64,000 nt of DNA from the NCBI RefSeq assembly GCF_029024945.1, contig NZ_CP118976.1, positions 1,302,001-1,366,000 of the forward strand. Reading direction: 5' to 3'. Below the pieces are notes generated by a model that was given only the letters and a program-made list of their open reading frames with translations, did no database searches and was not told the DNA's origin. Source of the DNA: Staphylococcus succinus. Its GTDB lineage: Bacteria > Bacillota > Bacilli > Staphylococcales > Staphylococcaceae. The stretch's first letter is position 1; each line of letters opens with the position of its first letter. Of this stretch, positions 1 to 8,162 are shown piece by piece. Both the position numbers and the translations under genes were made by a program.

Positions 1-1
1 T

Positions 2-421
2 GGAGCAAGTAAAGGTATAGCTAGTGAACTTGCGAAATATGTACAACCGACTTTAACTGTCGCAAATAGATCTCTAGATAGATTTGAGCATTGGAATTTA
101 GAAGTAAATAAAATAAGTTTAAAAGAAGCGGAAGCTGCGCTTTCGGAATTTGATATTGTAATCAATACTACACCAGCTGGTATGAAAGATAATAAAGACG
201 TCGTTATCAGTCTAGATCAATTATCAGCACATACTTTGGTTAGTGATATCGTGTATATTCCTTTTAAAACACCTATTTTGAAAGTTGCTGAGGCCAAAGG
301 AAACCCCGTACACAATGGGTTGGATATGTTTGTATATCAAGGCGCTGAGAGTTTTAAAATATGGACAGGAAAAACACCGCAAATTCAAGTCATGAAAGAT
401 GCTGTTTTAAAACGCTTATAA
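2..421 (+). CDS. aroE: Shikimate dehydrogenase, C-terminal part (cut by window start)
   Basis: The open frame runs from the first bases without a start codon, giving 139 residues of the C-terminal half. It opens with GASKGIA, the glycine-rich NADP-binding turn, followed by an NTTPAGM motif and a C-terminal GLDMFVYQ segment, all typical of AroE. The family reduces 3-dehydroshikimate to shikimate with NADPH in aromatic amino-acid synthesis. The upstream half lies outside the window. The yhbY gene follows after 13 bases with its own AAAGGAG site, so the gene sits in the usual Firmicute aroE-yhbY-nadD cluster. Confidence 0.95.
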   Translation, partial: GASKGIASELAKYVQPTLTVANRSLDRFEHWNLEVNKISLKEAEAALSEFDIVINTTPAGMKDNKDVVISLDQLSAHTLVSDIVYIPFKTPILKVAEAKGNPVHNGLDMFVYQGAESFKIWTGKTPQIQVMKDAVLKRL

Positions 422-434
422 AAGGAGAAAAAAT

Positions 435-725
435 ATGTTAACAGGTAAACAAAAAAGGTTTTTACGTAGTAAGGCACATAATGTAGATCCAGTTTTTCAA
501 ATAGGAAAATCAGGCATTAGTGATAATATGGTGACTCAAATTAAAGATACATTAGAAAATAGAGAATTAATAAAAATACATGTATTGCAAAATAACTCTG
601 AGGATAAAAATGATTTAGCCCAAAGTTTAAGTGATGCAACACGCAGTGATATCGTTCAAGTTATCGGGTCAATGATTGTATTGTATAAAGAATCACAAGA
701 CAACAAACACATTCAATTACCATAA
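435..725 (+). CDS. yhbY: YhbY family CRM-domain RNA-binding protein
   Basis: A 96-residue protein consisting almost entirely of one CRM (YhbY) domain: GKQKRFLRSKAH near the N terminus and the GxxG-type loop QIGKSGI around residues 23-29. The family binds RNA and is associated with large ribosomal subunit precursors; a precise role here is not visible. The start has an AAAGGAG site 8 bases upstream. Its stop codon overlaps the nadD start by one base, indicating translational coupling in the aroE-to-yqeM operon. Confidence 0.93.
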   Translation: MLTGKQKRFLRSKAHNVDPVFQIGKSGISDNMVTQIKDTLENRELIKIHVLQNNSEDKNDLAQSLSDATRSDIVQVIGSMIVLYKESQDNKHIQLP

Positions 726-1297
726 TGGTTAAATCAATTGTGTTATATGGTGGACAATTCAACCCGATTCATACTGCTCATATGGCTGTAGCAAGTGAGG
801 TTCATCATAGAGTAAACCCAGATAAATTTTATTTTATACCAAGCTTTATGTCACCATTAAAAGTACATAAAGAATACTTGAATGCTTCTGATAGAGTGAA
901 AATGATACAATGTGCTATTGGTGAGCTTGGGTTTGGCGAAATTTATCTTGATGAGATTGAACGAGAAGGACAAAGTTATACTTATGATACAGTGATGCAT
1001 GTTTTAAAGGATTACCCTCAAGCTAAAATATATTTTGTTATTGGTACAGACCAGTACAATCAACTTGATAAGTGGTATAAGATTAATGAATTGAAAGCTA
1101 AGATTACTTTTATCATTGTTAATAGAGATCAATCGACACAAGAAGTCGATCACGACATGTTAGCAGTTAATATTCCACGTATTGATATTAGTTCAACATT
1201 AATTAGAGACAGAGTTAGAAATAAAGAAAACATACAGGTGCTAGTTCCTCAAAGTGTTGAACGTTATATCAGAGAGGAAGGATTATATGAAAATTGA
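725..1297 (+). CDS. nadD: Nicotinate-nucleotide adenylyltransferase
   Basis: 190 residues with the nucleotidyltransferase signature GGQFNPIHTAHM (the GxFxPxHxxH motif) at the N terminus and ISSTLIRDR near the C terminus, both ATP-binding motifs of NadD. The enzyme converts nicotinate mononucleotide and ATP to nicotinate adenine dinucleotide in NAD synthesis. The start overlaps the yhbY stop by one base and the end overlaps the yqeK start by 11 bases, so the three genes are clearly co-translated. Length is normal for the family. Confidence 0.96.
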   Translation: MVKSIVLYGGQFNPIHTAHMAVASEVHHRVNPDKFYFIPSFMSPLKVHKEYLNASDRVKMIQCAIGELGFGEIYLDEIEREGQSYTYDTVMHVLKDYPQAKIYFVIGTDQYNQLDKWYKINELKAKITFIIVNRDQSTQEVDHDMLAVNIPRIDISSTLIRDRVRNKENIQVLVPQSVERYIREEGLYEN

Positions 1298-1871
1298 TCA
1301 AGCAATAGATTTAGTTAAAGAAAAATTACCTGAAAAACGCTTTAATCATTCGCTAAGAGTGGCTGAAACTGCAGTGAAGTTGGCAGATATCTATGATGGC
1401 GATAAAGATAAAGTTGAACTTGCAGGTATACTTCATGATTATTCTAAATATGACGACTTAGGTTCTATGTATCAAATTGTTCAACAGCACAATTTAGATA
1501 GTAATTTATTAAGTTATGGATCAGAAATATTACATGGGCCTGTGTGCGCTATAATTATGGAAGAACAGTATGGTATTGAAGATGAGGAAATATTACTTGC
1601 TATAAAAAACCATACCACTGGCAGGGCGCAAATGACTCCAACTGAGAAACTTGTGTTTGTTGCCGATTATATTGAGCCAGGTCGTCAGACCCCAGGCGTT
1701 GAAGAAATTAGAGATTTAGCATACAATCAAGGTAGTTTAGATATTGCAATTTATGAAATTTCTAAGCGCACAGTTTTGCATTTAATTAGTAAAGATATTA
1801 ATGTTTATGACGCGACGATTGCATGCTTGAATTATTACAATTATAGTGACGAAAGAGTAAAGGATGATTAA
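1287..1871 (+). CDS. yqeK: YqeK family HD-domain hydrolase (probable symmetrical Ap4A hydrolase)
   Basis: 194 residues from the ATG at 1287, chosen over an earlier in-frame codon because AGAGAGGAAGG lies just upstream. It shows the HD-domain ligands: an early His in FNHSLRVAE, the HD pair in LAGILHDYSKY, and a later HT and D (KNHTTG, VFVADYIEPG). Members of the family hydrolyse diadenosine tetraphosphate to two ADP. It follows nadD and abuts rsfS with no gap, the standard Firmicute arrangement. The assignment rests on the motifs and context. Confidence 0.92.
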   Translation: MKIDQAIDLVKEKLPEKRFNHSLRVAETAVKLADIYDGDKDKVELAGILHDYSKYDDLGSMYQIVQQHNLDSNLLSYGSEILHGPVCAIIMEEQYGIEDEEILLAIKNHTTGRAQMTPTEKLVFVADYIEPGRQTPGVEEIRDLAYNQGSLDIAIYEISKRTVLHLISKDINVYDATIACLNYYNYSDERVKDD

Positions 1872-2225
1872 ATGAGTTCAGATCAATTATTAAACATAGC
1901 TGTCGAAGCAACAGAGAATAAAAAAGCAGAAGATATAATTTCTTTGAAAATGAAAGAAATAAGTGATGTAGCGGATTATTTTGTGATATGTCATGGAAAC
2001 AATGAAAGACAAGTACAATCCATAGCTCGAGCAGTTAAAGATGCAGCGAACAAAGCAGAAGTTGAAGTTAAGCGAATGGAAGGCTTTAATGAAGCAAGAT
2101 GGATTCTTATAGACTTATCTGAAGTTGTTGTGCATGTATTCCACAAAGACGAGCGCGATTATTACAATCTAGAGAAATTGTATCGTGATGCACCACTAGA
2201 AACTTACGTACAGGCTGTTTATTAA
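1872..2225 (+). CDS. rsfS: Ribosome silencing factor RsfS
   Basis: 117 residues of the RsfS/YbeB/Iojap family, recognisable from KMKEISDVADYFVICHGNN and the C-terminal SEVVVHVFHKDERDYYNLEKLY. The family binds ribosomal protein uL14 on the large subunit and blocks subunit joining when nutrients are scarce. The start directly follows the yqeK stop with AAAGGATGA overlapping the end of yqeK as ribosome site. Length fits the family. Confidence 0.95.
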   Translation: MSSDQLLNIAVEATENKKAEDIISLKMKEISDVADYFVICHGNNERQVQSIARAVKDAANKAEVEVKRMEGFNEARWILIDLSEVVVHVFHKDERDYYNLEKLYRDAPLETYVQAVY

Positions 2226-2227
2226 TT

Positions 2228-2944
2228 ATGGTCCAATATGAAGAAATGAGCTTGTTTTATGATCAATTAACCTTAGACCAGCCCTACGAATCTTGGCTAG
2301 ATATCGTAAATCATTTTGCTGAGCACAAGTCATCTATTTTAGATATTGGTTGTGGGACAGGCAGTTTCACTTCATTATTAACAGAATTTGATGATGTAAC
2401 GGGTATGGATTTAAGTGTTGATATGCTTTCAATAGCAGCTCAAAAATCTAAAAAAGTAAATTGGATTGAAGGCGATATGACTGAATTCGGTCTTAATCAG
2501 TCTTTTGATGTAATTACAATATTTTGTGATTCACTTAATTATTTACCTGAACAAGACGATGTATTGGCAACTTTCAACCAAGTTTTTGAGCATTTATCAT
2601 CTGATGGGGTTTTTATGTTTGATGTTCATACTGTTTATAAAATGAACACATTATTTAACAACCAAAGTTATATAGATGAATCGGAAAATGTGTTTCTTGG
2701 TTGGGAAGCGGTTCAAGGTGAAGAACCTTTAAGTGTTTGGCATGATATGTCATTCTTTATTAAGCAAAAGGATGAGCAATACGCTAGATTTAATGAATCG
2801 CATTATCAACGTACTTATACAAAACGTGAGTATGTTGATATGTTAGAGCATGTAGGTTTCAATAAAGTTCATACATTTGTTGATTTTGATATAAATAACT
2901 CAAGTGATGAAGGATATAGATTGTTTTTCATTGCTAAAAAATAA
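2228..2944 (+). CDS. Class I SAM-dependent methyltransferase (YqeM-like)
   Basis: 238 residues with a Rossmann methyltransferase motif I (ILDIGCGTGSF, about residues 37-47), an acidic residue after beta-2 (GMDLS) and a motif-IV-like DVITIFCDSLNY. Position behind rsfS and before comEA matches B. subtilis yqeM. The substrate is not known from the sequence. The start codon lies two bases after the rsfS stop with no strong ribosome site, so a slightly later ATG at 2237 is possible. The stop codon overlaps the ATAAAGTAA element of the comEA control region. Confidence 0.85.
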   Translation: MVQYEEMSLFYDQLTLDQPYESWLDIVNHFAEHKSSILDIGCGTGSFTSLLTEFDDVTGMDLSVDMLSIAAQKSKKVNWIEGDMTEFGLNQSFDVITIFCDSLNYLPEQDDVLATFNQVFEHLSSDGVFMFDVHTVYKMNTLFNNQSYIDESENVFLGWEAVQGEEPLSVWHDMSFFIKQKDEQYARFNESHYQRTYTKREYVDMLEHVGFNKVHTFVDFDINNSSDEGYRLFFIAKK

Positions 2945-2972
2945 AGTAAAATCACTCCTTTATACGTGTTTA
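2941..2972 (+). promoter_or_regulatory. Bipartite promoter-like element before comEA (candidate SigH promoter)
   Basis: ATAAAGTAA at 2941-2949 is followed after exactly 15 bases by CGTGTTTA at 2965-2972. The same two elements with the same 15-base gap stand before comGA at 46479-46510. Known: the S. aureus competence sigma factor SigH activates the comE and comG operons. Inferred: the two blocks are the -35 and -10 of that promoter, which would place the RNA start near 2979. Confidence 0.6.
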
Positions 2973-2991
2973 GTATAGAGGAGTGATTTTT
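2948..2991 (+). terminator. Long hairpin with T-run overlapping the comEA ribosome site
   Basis: An 18-pair stem, interrupted only by one U-G pair, joins 2948-2965 with 2973-2990 around a 7-base loop. The right arm contains AGGAGTG, the comEA Shine-Dalgarno, and ends in TTTTT directly before the ATG at 2992. In RNA read through from yqeM it should act as a terminator and also hide the ribosome site. See the findings for the proposed logic. Confidence 0.7.
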
Positions 2992-3699
2992 ATGTTTAAT
3001 CAATGGGATATTTTAAAAGGCTTGATTATAAAAAACAAGCTATTGATCACTATTTTGTCTATAAGTATAGTAGTTTTATTGTTAATTATCTCCCAATTTA
3101 TAATGACAAAAGACTATGAATCAGATTTTGAGACATATACTGATAAATCAAATGACAACATAGCTACATCGCCAAAACCATCTTCAACTAAAGAAGGCGG
3201 TTTGTCTAATAGTAAGCGACAAGTAATGAATGAGCACAATACAGATAGTGTGTTCGTCGACATTAAAGGCGCTGTTAAACACCCTAATGTATATGAAATG
3301 AAATCAACAGATAGGGTCAAGCAATTATTAGATAAAGCAGTTGTCACAAAGGACGCGGATTTAAATAAAGTAAATCTTGCTGAAAAACTATCAGACCAAA
3401 AGTTGATTTACATACCTGCAAAGGGAGAAAGTGAAAAAGGTATATCCAATAATCATAATAATTTAGATAATAGTAAAAATAATACCTCACGTTCGATGGC
3501 GGCAAGTGATACTTTGAATTTAAATCAAGTTACTGAAACAGAGTTGTTATCAATTCCTGGTATAGGACCTATGAAAGCTAAATCAATTATTGAATATAGA
3601 GAAGAGCGTGGATCTTTTGATTCAGTTGAGCAATTGAAAGAAATAAAAGGTATTGGTGATAAAACATTTGAAAAATTAAGTGGTTACTTTACAGTATAG
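2992..3699 (+). CDS. comEA: Competence protein ComEA (DNA receptor)
   Basis: 235 residues from the ATG at 2992, chosen because AGGAGTG ends 7 bases upstream; an in-frame codon at 2983 lies inside that site. There is one N-terminal membrane anchor (about residues 16-35), a long polar linker rich in Ser, Asn and Lys, an SLBB-like region (FVDIKGAVKHPNVYEM), and a C-terminal double helix-hairpin-helix (LNQVTETELLSIPGIGPMKA, then IKGIGDKTFEKL). ComEA binds incoming double-stranded DNA outside the membrane. It leads the comE locus and is intact. Confidence 0.95.
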   Translation: MFNQWDILKGLIIKNKLLITILSISIVVLLLIISQFIMTKDYESDFETYTDKSNDNIATSPKPSSTKEGGLSNSKRQVMNEHNTDSVFVDIKGAVKHPNVYEMKSTDRVKQLLDKAVVTKDADLNKVNLAEKLSDQKLIYIPAKGESEKGISNNHNNLDNSKNNTSRSMAASDTLNLNQVTETELLSIPGIGPMKAKSIIEYREERGSFDSVEQLKEIKGIGDKTFEKLSGYFTV

Positions 3700-3770
3700 A
3701 AATGGGTTGCTTTATATTACAATTAAAATTATTCTATTAATAATACATATTTAAACGGAGGTTTAACAGC

Positions 3771-4232
3771 ATGGATCGCATTAAATGGGAAGAATACTTT
3801 ATGGCTCAAAGCCATTTACTAGCTTTACGCTCTACTTGTGAAAGATTGTCTGTAGGTGCAACGATTGTCAAGGACAATAGAATTATAGCTGGCGGATATA
3901 ATGGTTCTGTCTCTGGGGAAGTACATTGTATCGATGATGGATGTTTATTAGAAGATGGTCACTGTATACGTACCATTCATGCTGAAATGAATGCGTTGCT
4001 ACAATGTGCTAAACAGGGAGTTTCAACAGAAGGAGCAACTATTTACGTTACACACTTCCCTTGTTTGAACTGCACGAAATCCATTATACAGGCAGGTATT
4101 CAAACGATATACTATGCTGAAGATTATCACAATCATCAATATGCATTGAAATTATTAACACAATCAGGTATAGATTATAAAAAAATCGAATTTAATCAAG
4201 AACATGTAGCACAATATCTCGTTAACAAGTAG
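3771..4232 (+). CDS. comEB: ComE operon protein 2, dCMP deaminase family
   Basis: 153 residues of the cytidine/deoxycytidylate deaminase fold with zinc motif HAEMN (about residue 72) and the paired cysteines in FPCLNCTKS. An extra Cys/His-rich stretch before HAE (VHCIDDGCLLEDGHC) is typical of dCMP deaminases and may bind a second zinc. The family deaminates dCMP to dUMP. A GGAGG site precedes the ATG. It stands between comEA and comEC, 71 bases after comEA, as in other Firmicutes; no role in uptake itself is required by the family. Confidence 0.94.
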   Translation: MDRIKWEEYFMAQSHLLALRSTCERLSVGATIVKDNRIIAGGYNGSVSGEVHCIDDGCLLEDGHCIRTIHAEMNALLQCAKQGVSTEGATIYVTHFPCLNCTKSIIQAGIQTIYYAEDYHNHQYALKLLTQSGIDYKKIEFNQEHVAQYLVNK

Positions 4233-4235
4233 ATT

Positions 4236-6446
4236 ATGATTTATTATGCAATTGCATATTTAGTAGGTATTTTATGGTTACATGTTAGATTAATGGCACT
4301 ATTTGTTTTCATATTGTTATTATTCATAGCAATTAGAAAACAATTGAAGTTGATTCAATTCATATCAATCGTTATACTCCCTATTTTAAGTTTTATGATG
4401 TTTCAAAATGATTTAGTACATACAAGAGAGCAACGAACTATGCAATATAACAATACGCATTTACAAAGCCAAGCTTATTTTCTAACTAAACCAGTATTGA
4501 AGCATCAAAAACTACGAGGGAAAGTGGAGATTAATCACCAAATTTTTACATTTTATTACTATTTAAAGCATGGCACCAAAGATAATATAGAAAATAAATT
4601 ATTCCAAAAATCATGTTATGTTAGGGGAGAATTGTCATCAATCAATAATCGCTTCAATGATAAAGCTACATTGTTTGTTAAAGCGATTGATTTGGATAGT
4701 TGTAAAAGTAATGAATCAGGCCATCAATACCTTTTAGAAAGGCATAAGGCCTATATATTCGACAAATTGAAGGCGACCCATATCAAAGGTCCTGAAAAAA
4801 TCATTGCGCTAATTAGCGGTGATACAACGAATATTGATGTGAATGATTTAGAGAAGTATAAAGAAATTGGTATCTATCATCTCTTGGCAATTAGTGGCAC
4901 TCATGTAGCGATTATAATAGGTATTATTTTTTATGTATTAAACCTTTTTAGAATGCCACTGTTTTTTATTAAATTTGTAATTTTAATATTACTGCCATTA
5001 TATGTCTTATATACAGAATTAGCACCGAGTGCAATGAGGGCAGTTATAGTAACAATCATAGTCATTGTTCTCCCAAAAAGAATATTCCGAAATACTATGA
5101 ATATTCTAGCGTTTAGTTTTATAACGTTAACTTTAATTTACCCATCTTTAATTTATCATATAGGATTTCAATTCTCATTTATGATTACCTTCTTTATTTT
5201 ATTATCTTTACCTTTATTAGAGAAATTGACTGCATTTAAATCTACGTTTTATATCACTTTTATTGCTCAATTAGGGTCACTTATTATAAGTGCACATTAT
5301 TTTAACCAAATACAATGGATAGGCTTTATATCTAATTTATTCTTTGTACCTTTTTATGTTTTTATATTATATCCTCTTACACTTATTTATTTCATTATCA
5401 ATCATTTGCCAATTGAAATTCAATTACTCACAGGATTATTGAACTTAGTTATTAAAATACACGATATTATTGTTGATATATTCTATAGTTTAAGCCGGCA
5501 TAAATGGTATATACCAGAATTGAATGAATATTTTTTAGTAATAGCGTTGGCAATGATATTAGCTGCATTAGTAGCGCTTGTACATAAAAAGTTCAAAATT
5601 TTGACTGGTCTAATGATACTTATATATATCATAGTGACAGTACTACCAAGTACTAATGATTATCGACTAACTATGTTGAATGTAGGTCAAGGTGATGCAA
5701 TTTTATTTGAAACAAATAAACAGCACACATTGCTCATAGATACTGGGGGTAAGTTACTTGAAAAGGGCGAAAAGGCTACACATAATATCGCTAGATACCA
5801 CATATTGCCAACTTTAAAAAAACGAGCTATAAAAACAATTAATTATTTAATTATAACCCACCCACACCAAGATCATATAGGGGAATTAAATTATTTAATT
5901 GAAAAATATCGAATTGAAAACATTATATTGAATAGTGCGAGTATGAAAAGTGAGCAGTTAAACAGTTTGAAAAAACAATGTAGAAATAATGAAATACCAT
6001 TGTATGATTTTAGAGAAAAGCAAAATTTTAAATTAGATAAAGCAGTCATAAATTTATTAGATGTAACAATAAATGCCTCAGATGATTTAAACGAACATTC
6101 TATTGTGACATTGATAACCTATGAAAAATATAAAATGTTACTGATGGGCGATGCGACCAAAAATAATGAAAATGAGTTATTAAAGCAGTTCAATTTAAAA
6201 GCAGTTGATGTGCTGAAGATTGGACATCATGGAAGTAAAACGAGTACCAGTGAGGCCTTTATACGAACCATTAACCCTAAGATAAGCTTGATTTCTGTAG
6301 CACACAAAAACCGATATAACTTACCCAATCAAGAAACTATAAACCGATTAATTAGTTATCATTCTCAAGTTTATCAAACAGCTAATCACGGAGAAGTTAC
6401 AATTGATTTCAAAGAAAATATGTATATCAAAACAGAAAGGAAGTAA
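4236..6446 (+). CDS. comEC: DNA internalization channel ComEC/Rec2
   Basis: 736 residues, full length. Order: N-terminal membrane helices and an OB-like extracellular region (about 1-180), the multi-helix Competence domain (about 190-470) with LLAISGTHVAI, then a C-terminal metallo-beta-lactamase-like domain with MLNVGQGDAILF, ITHPHQDHIGEL and KIGHHGSKTS. ComEC forms the pore that passes single-stranded DNA into the cell, and the C-terminal domain is a proposed nuclease. It starts 3 bases after comEB, so the two are co-transcribed. No frameshift is seen. Confidence 0.95.
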   Translation: MIYYAIAYLVGILWLHVRLMALFVFILLLFIAIRKQLKLIQFISIVILPILSFMMFQNDLVHTREQRTMQYNNTHLQSQAYFLTKPVLKHQKLRGKVEINHQIFTFYYYLKHGTKDNIENKLFQKSCYVRGELSSINNRFNDKATLFVKAIDLDSCKSNESGHQYLLERHKAYIFDKLKATHIKGPEKIIALISGDTTNIDVNDLEKYKEIGIYHLLAISGTHVAIIIGIIFYVLNLFRMPLFFIKFVILILLPLYVLYTELAPSAMRAVIVTIIVIVLPKRIFRNTMNILAFSFITLTLIYPSLIYHIGFQFSFMITFFILLSLPLLEKLTAFKSTFYITFIAQLGSLIISAHYFNQIQWIGFISNLFFVPFYVFILYPLTLIYFIINHLPIEIQLLTGLLNLVIKIHDIIVDIFYSLSRHKWYIPELNEYFLVIALAMILAALVALVHKKFKILTGLMILIYIIVTVLPSTNDYRLTMLNVGQGDAILFETNKQHTLLIDTGGKLLEKGEKATHNIARYHILPTLKKRAIKTINYLIITHPHQDHIGELNYLIEKYRIENIILNSASMKSEQLNSLKKQCRNNEIPLYDFREKQNFKLDKAVINLLDVTINASDDLNEHSIVTLITYEKYKMLLMGDATKNNENELLKQFNLKAVDVLKIGHHGSKTSTSEAFIRTINPKISLISVAHKNRYNLPNQETINRLISYHSQVYQTANHGEVTIDFKENMYIKTERK

Positions 6447-6521
6447 TGATTTTAACTAGTGAGATGTATAGCTGCATGCTATAATGTTTTAATGTGTAAT
6501 AGTGATGAAAGGGTGCTACAT

Positions 6522-7496
6522 ATGAGCGATAATATAATTACAGTATACGGAGAAGTACCTGAATTGATTGAAAAAAAATCGACCGAGATTATCGAAAATT
6601 ATTTAGATGCTCCCAAAGATGATTTTAACTTTGTTAAGTATAATTTATATGACAGTGATTTATCATCCGTAATAGAAGAGACATTAACAATGCCTTTTTT
6701 CTCTGATAAAAAGGCCGTTTTGGTACAAAATGCATATGTCTTTACTGGAGAAAAACCACCTAAAGACTTAAATCATAATATTGATTTACTTTTAGAATTC
6801 ATAGAAAAATATGATGGTGAAAGTATGATTGTATTCGAAGTCTATCAACCCAAATTAGACGAACGTAAAAAATTAGTGAAAACATTAAAAAAGAAAGCTC
6901 AGTTAAAGAAAATAGAGCAAATGTCAGAAGAAGAGATAAAAAAATGGATAAAAAATGAATTACATTCAAACTATAAAGATATTAAACAAGATGCGTTAAA
7001 CTTATTTATTGAATTAACTGGTATTAACTTTAATATCGTCAAGCAAGAGATAGGAAAATTAGTCCTTTTTCTAGGTGAAAGAGCAACAATTAATAAACAA
7101 GATGTGGACCAAATTGTAAATAGAAGTTTAGAACAAAATGTGTTTCTATTAACAGAATATATTCAAAAAAATAATAAGGTAAAGGCGATACAACTTGTCA
7201 AAGATTTGATTGCGATGAAAGAAGAACCGATTAAACTTTTAGCGCTTATAACAAGTAACTATCGACTTTTCTATCAAAGTAAAATACTGTCTCAAAAAGG
7301 GTATAGTGGCCAACAAATTGCAAAAACGATTAATGTTCATCCTTATAGAGTGAAGTTAGCACTTAACCAAGCAAGACATTATCATTTAGAGAGTTTGTTG
7401 AATATTATAGATAGCTGTGCAGAAACAGATTATAAATTAAAATCTTCTTATATGGATAAACAACTCATTTTAGAACTTTTTATTTTATCTTTATAA
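6522..7496 (+). CDS. holA: DNA polymerase III delta subunit
   Basis: 325 residues from the ATG at 6522, where a GAAAGGGTG site precedes and the HolA-type start (MSDNIITVYGE) begins; an in-frame ATG at 6459 lacks such support. The protein has the clamp-loader delta layout: N-terminal AAA-like domain with degenerate P-loop, middle lid helices (GINFNIVKQEIGKL), and C-terminal collar domain (MKEEPIKLLALITSNYRLFY). It opens the beta clamp ring in the replisome. A terminator pair follows and separates it from convergent rpsT. Confidence 0.94.
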   Translation: MSDNIITVYGEVPELIEKKSTEIIENYLDAPKDDFNFVKYNLYDSDLSSVIEETLTMPFFSDKKAVLVQNAYVFTGEKPPKDLNHNIDLLLEFIEKYDGESMIVFEVYQPKLDERKKLVKTLKKKAQLKKIEQMSEEEIKKWIKNELHSNYKDIKQDALNLFIELTGINFNIVKQEIGKLVLFLGERATINKQDVDQIVNRSLEQNVFLLTEYIQKNNKVKAIQLVKDLIAMKEEPIKLLALITSNYRLFYQSKILSQKGYSGQQIAKTINVHPYRVKLALNQARHYHLESLLNIIDSCAETDYKLKSSYMDKQLILELFILSL

Positions 7497-7512
7497 AAAA
7501 TTCATAAAAAAA

Positions 7513-7535
7513 GTGAGTAATCATCGATTACTCAC
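7513..7535 (-). terminator. Hairpin with T-run on the minus strand, distal rpsT terminator
   Basis: Perfect 10-pair stem GTGAGTAATC/GATTACTCAC with a 3-base loop. On the minus strand it is followed by seven T residues (complement of 7506-7512), so it ends rpsT transcription; it may also slow holA RNA. Confidence 0.8.
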
Positions 7536-7561
7536 AAACTTTATTTAAAATTATAAATAAA

Positions 7562-7587
7562 AAAGTTCAAGCCATGGCTTGAACTTT
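7562..7587 (-). terminator. 26-base perfect palindrome directly after rpsT
   Basis: The palindrome is centred on CCATGG and lies five bases beyond the rpsT stop codon. It forms a strong hairpin in either direction and is the first of two stacked stops between convergent holA and rpsT. Confidence 0.7.
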
Positions 7588-7591
7588 CTTA

Positions 7592-7843
7592 TTATTTGTT
7601 AGCTGTCATTAGTGAAGATTTGATACGAGCAGCTTTGTTAGTGTGGATTAAGTTGCGTTGAGCAGCTTTATCTACTTTTTTCAAAGCAAAACTAACTAAT
7701 TCAGCTTTGTTATCAGCATTTGAAGCAGTAGCTGATTGAGCTCTCTTAACCGCTGTACGCATTTCATTCTTTTGAGAAATGTTGCGCTCCTCAGCAGTGT
7801 GAGTAGTTTTAACACGTTTAATTGCAGATTTAATGTTTGGCAT
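7592..7843 (-). CDS. rpsT: 30S ribosomal protein S20
   Basis: 83 residues beginning MPNIKSAIKRVK and ending SLMTANK, the bS20 pattern; highly basic and alanine-rich. The ATG at 7843 is chosen because AGGAGG lies 8 bases upstream, while the earlier in-frame GTG falls inside that site. It is the only gene on the minus strand in this part, placed between holA and lepA as in other staphylococci, with its own promoter at 7904-7932. Confidence 0.97.
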   Translation of the reverse strand: MPNIKSAIKRVKTTHTAEERNISQKNEMRTAVKRAQSATASNADNKAELVSFALKKVDKAAQRNLIHTNKAARIKSSLMTANK

Positions 7844-7903
7844 GTGTGTCACCTCCTAAAAATGAACTTCGCTATCAAATTTGATTTGATTACAACAAGA
7901 AAT

Positions 7904-7932
7904 ATTTTATCAAAACCAGCCGGTTTCTGCAA
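7904..7932 (-). promoter_or_regulatory. SigA-type promoter of rpsT
   Basis: On the minus strand TTGCAG (7927-7932) and TAAAAT (7904-7909) are spaced by 17 bases, pointing into rpsT about 60 bases from its start. Confidence 0.65.
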
Positions 7933-7982
7933 TCATTTATTTACGCAATGCGCTTAAAAGCATGAAAATAATACATTTCTAT

Positions 7983-8011
7983 TTGGAAATGAGCAACTTT
8001 CACTCTATACT
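7983..8011 (+). promoter_or_regulatory. SigA-type promoter upstream of lepA
   Basis: TTGGAA (7983-7988), 17 bases, TATACT (8006-8011). It would give lepA a leader of about 145 bases. A second candidate, TTGCAA-17-TATCAT, lies closer at 8078-8106. The rest of the 318-base gap between rpsT and lepA shows no further gene. Confidence 0.6.
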
Positions 8012-8162
8012 ATAAAGAGGAATGGCAAATTAAGTAGCCACTTTTATGATATAACTTAAAGTATAAGCGTCGTAAGTTTGCAATTATAGAACAAAAACGT
8101 TATCATATCAAAGAATGTCATACATATACGGGCTAGAATTATGAAAGTGGGAAGGATAATAC

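Noticed and set aside
7736..7957. 73-codon plus-strand frame overlapping rpsT and its promoter.
   Set aside because: It runs antisense through rpsT and across the rpsT promoter and has no coding character.
8093..8106. CAAAAACGTTATCA near the lepA promoter as a possible cre site.
   Set aside because: The first half lacks the required TG; only half of the pattern is present.
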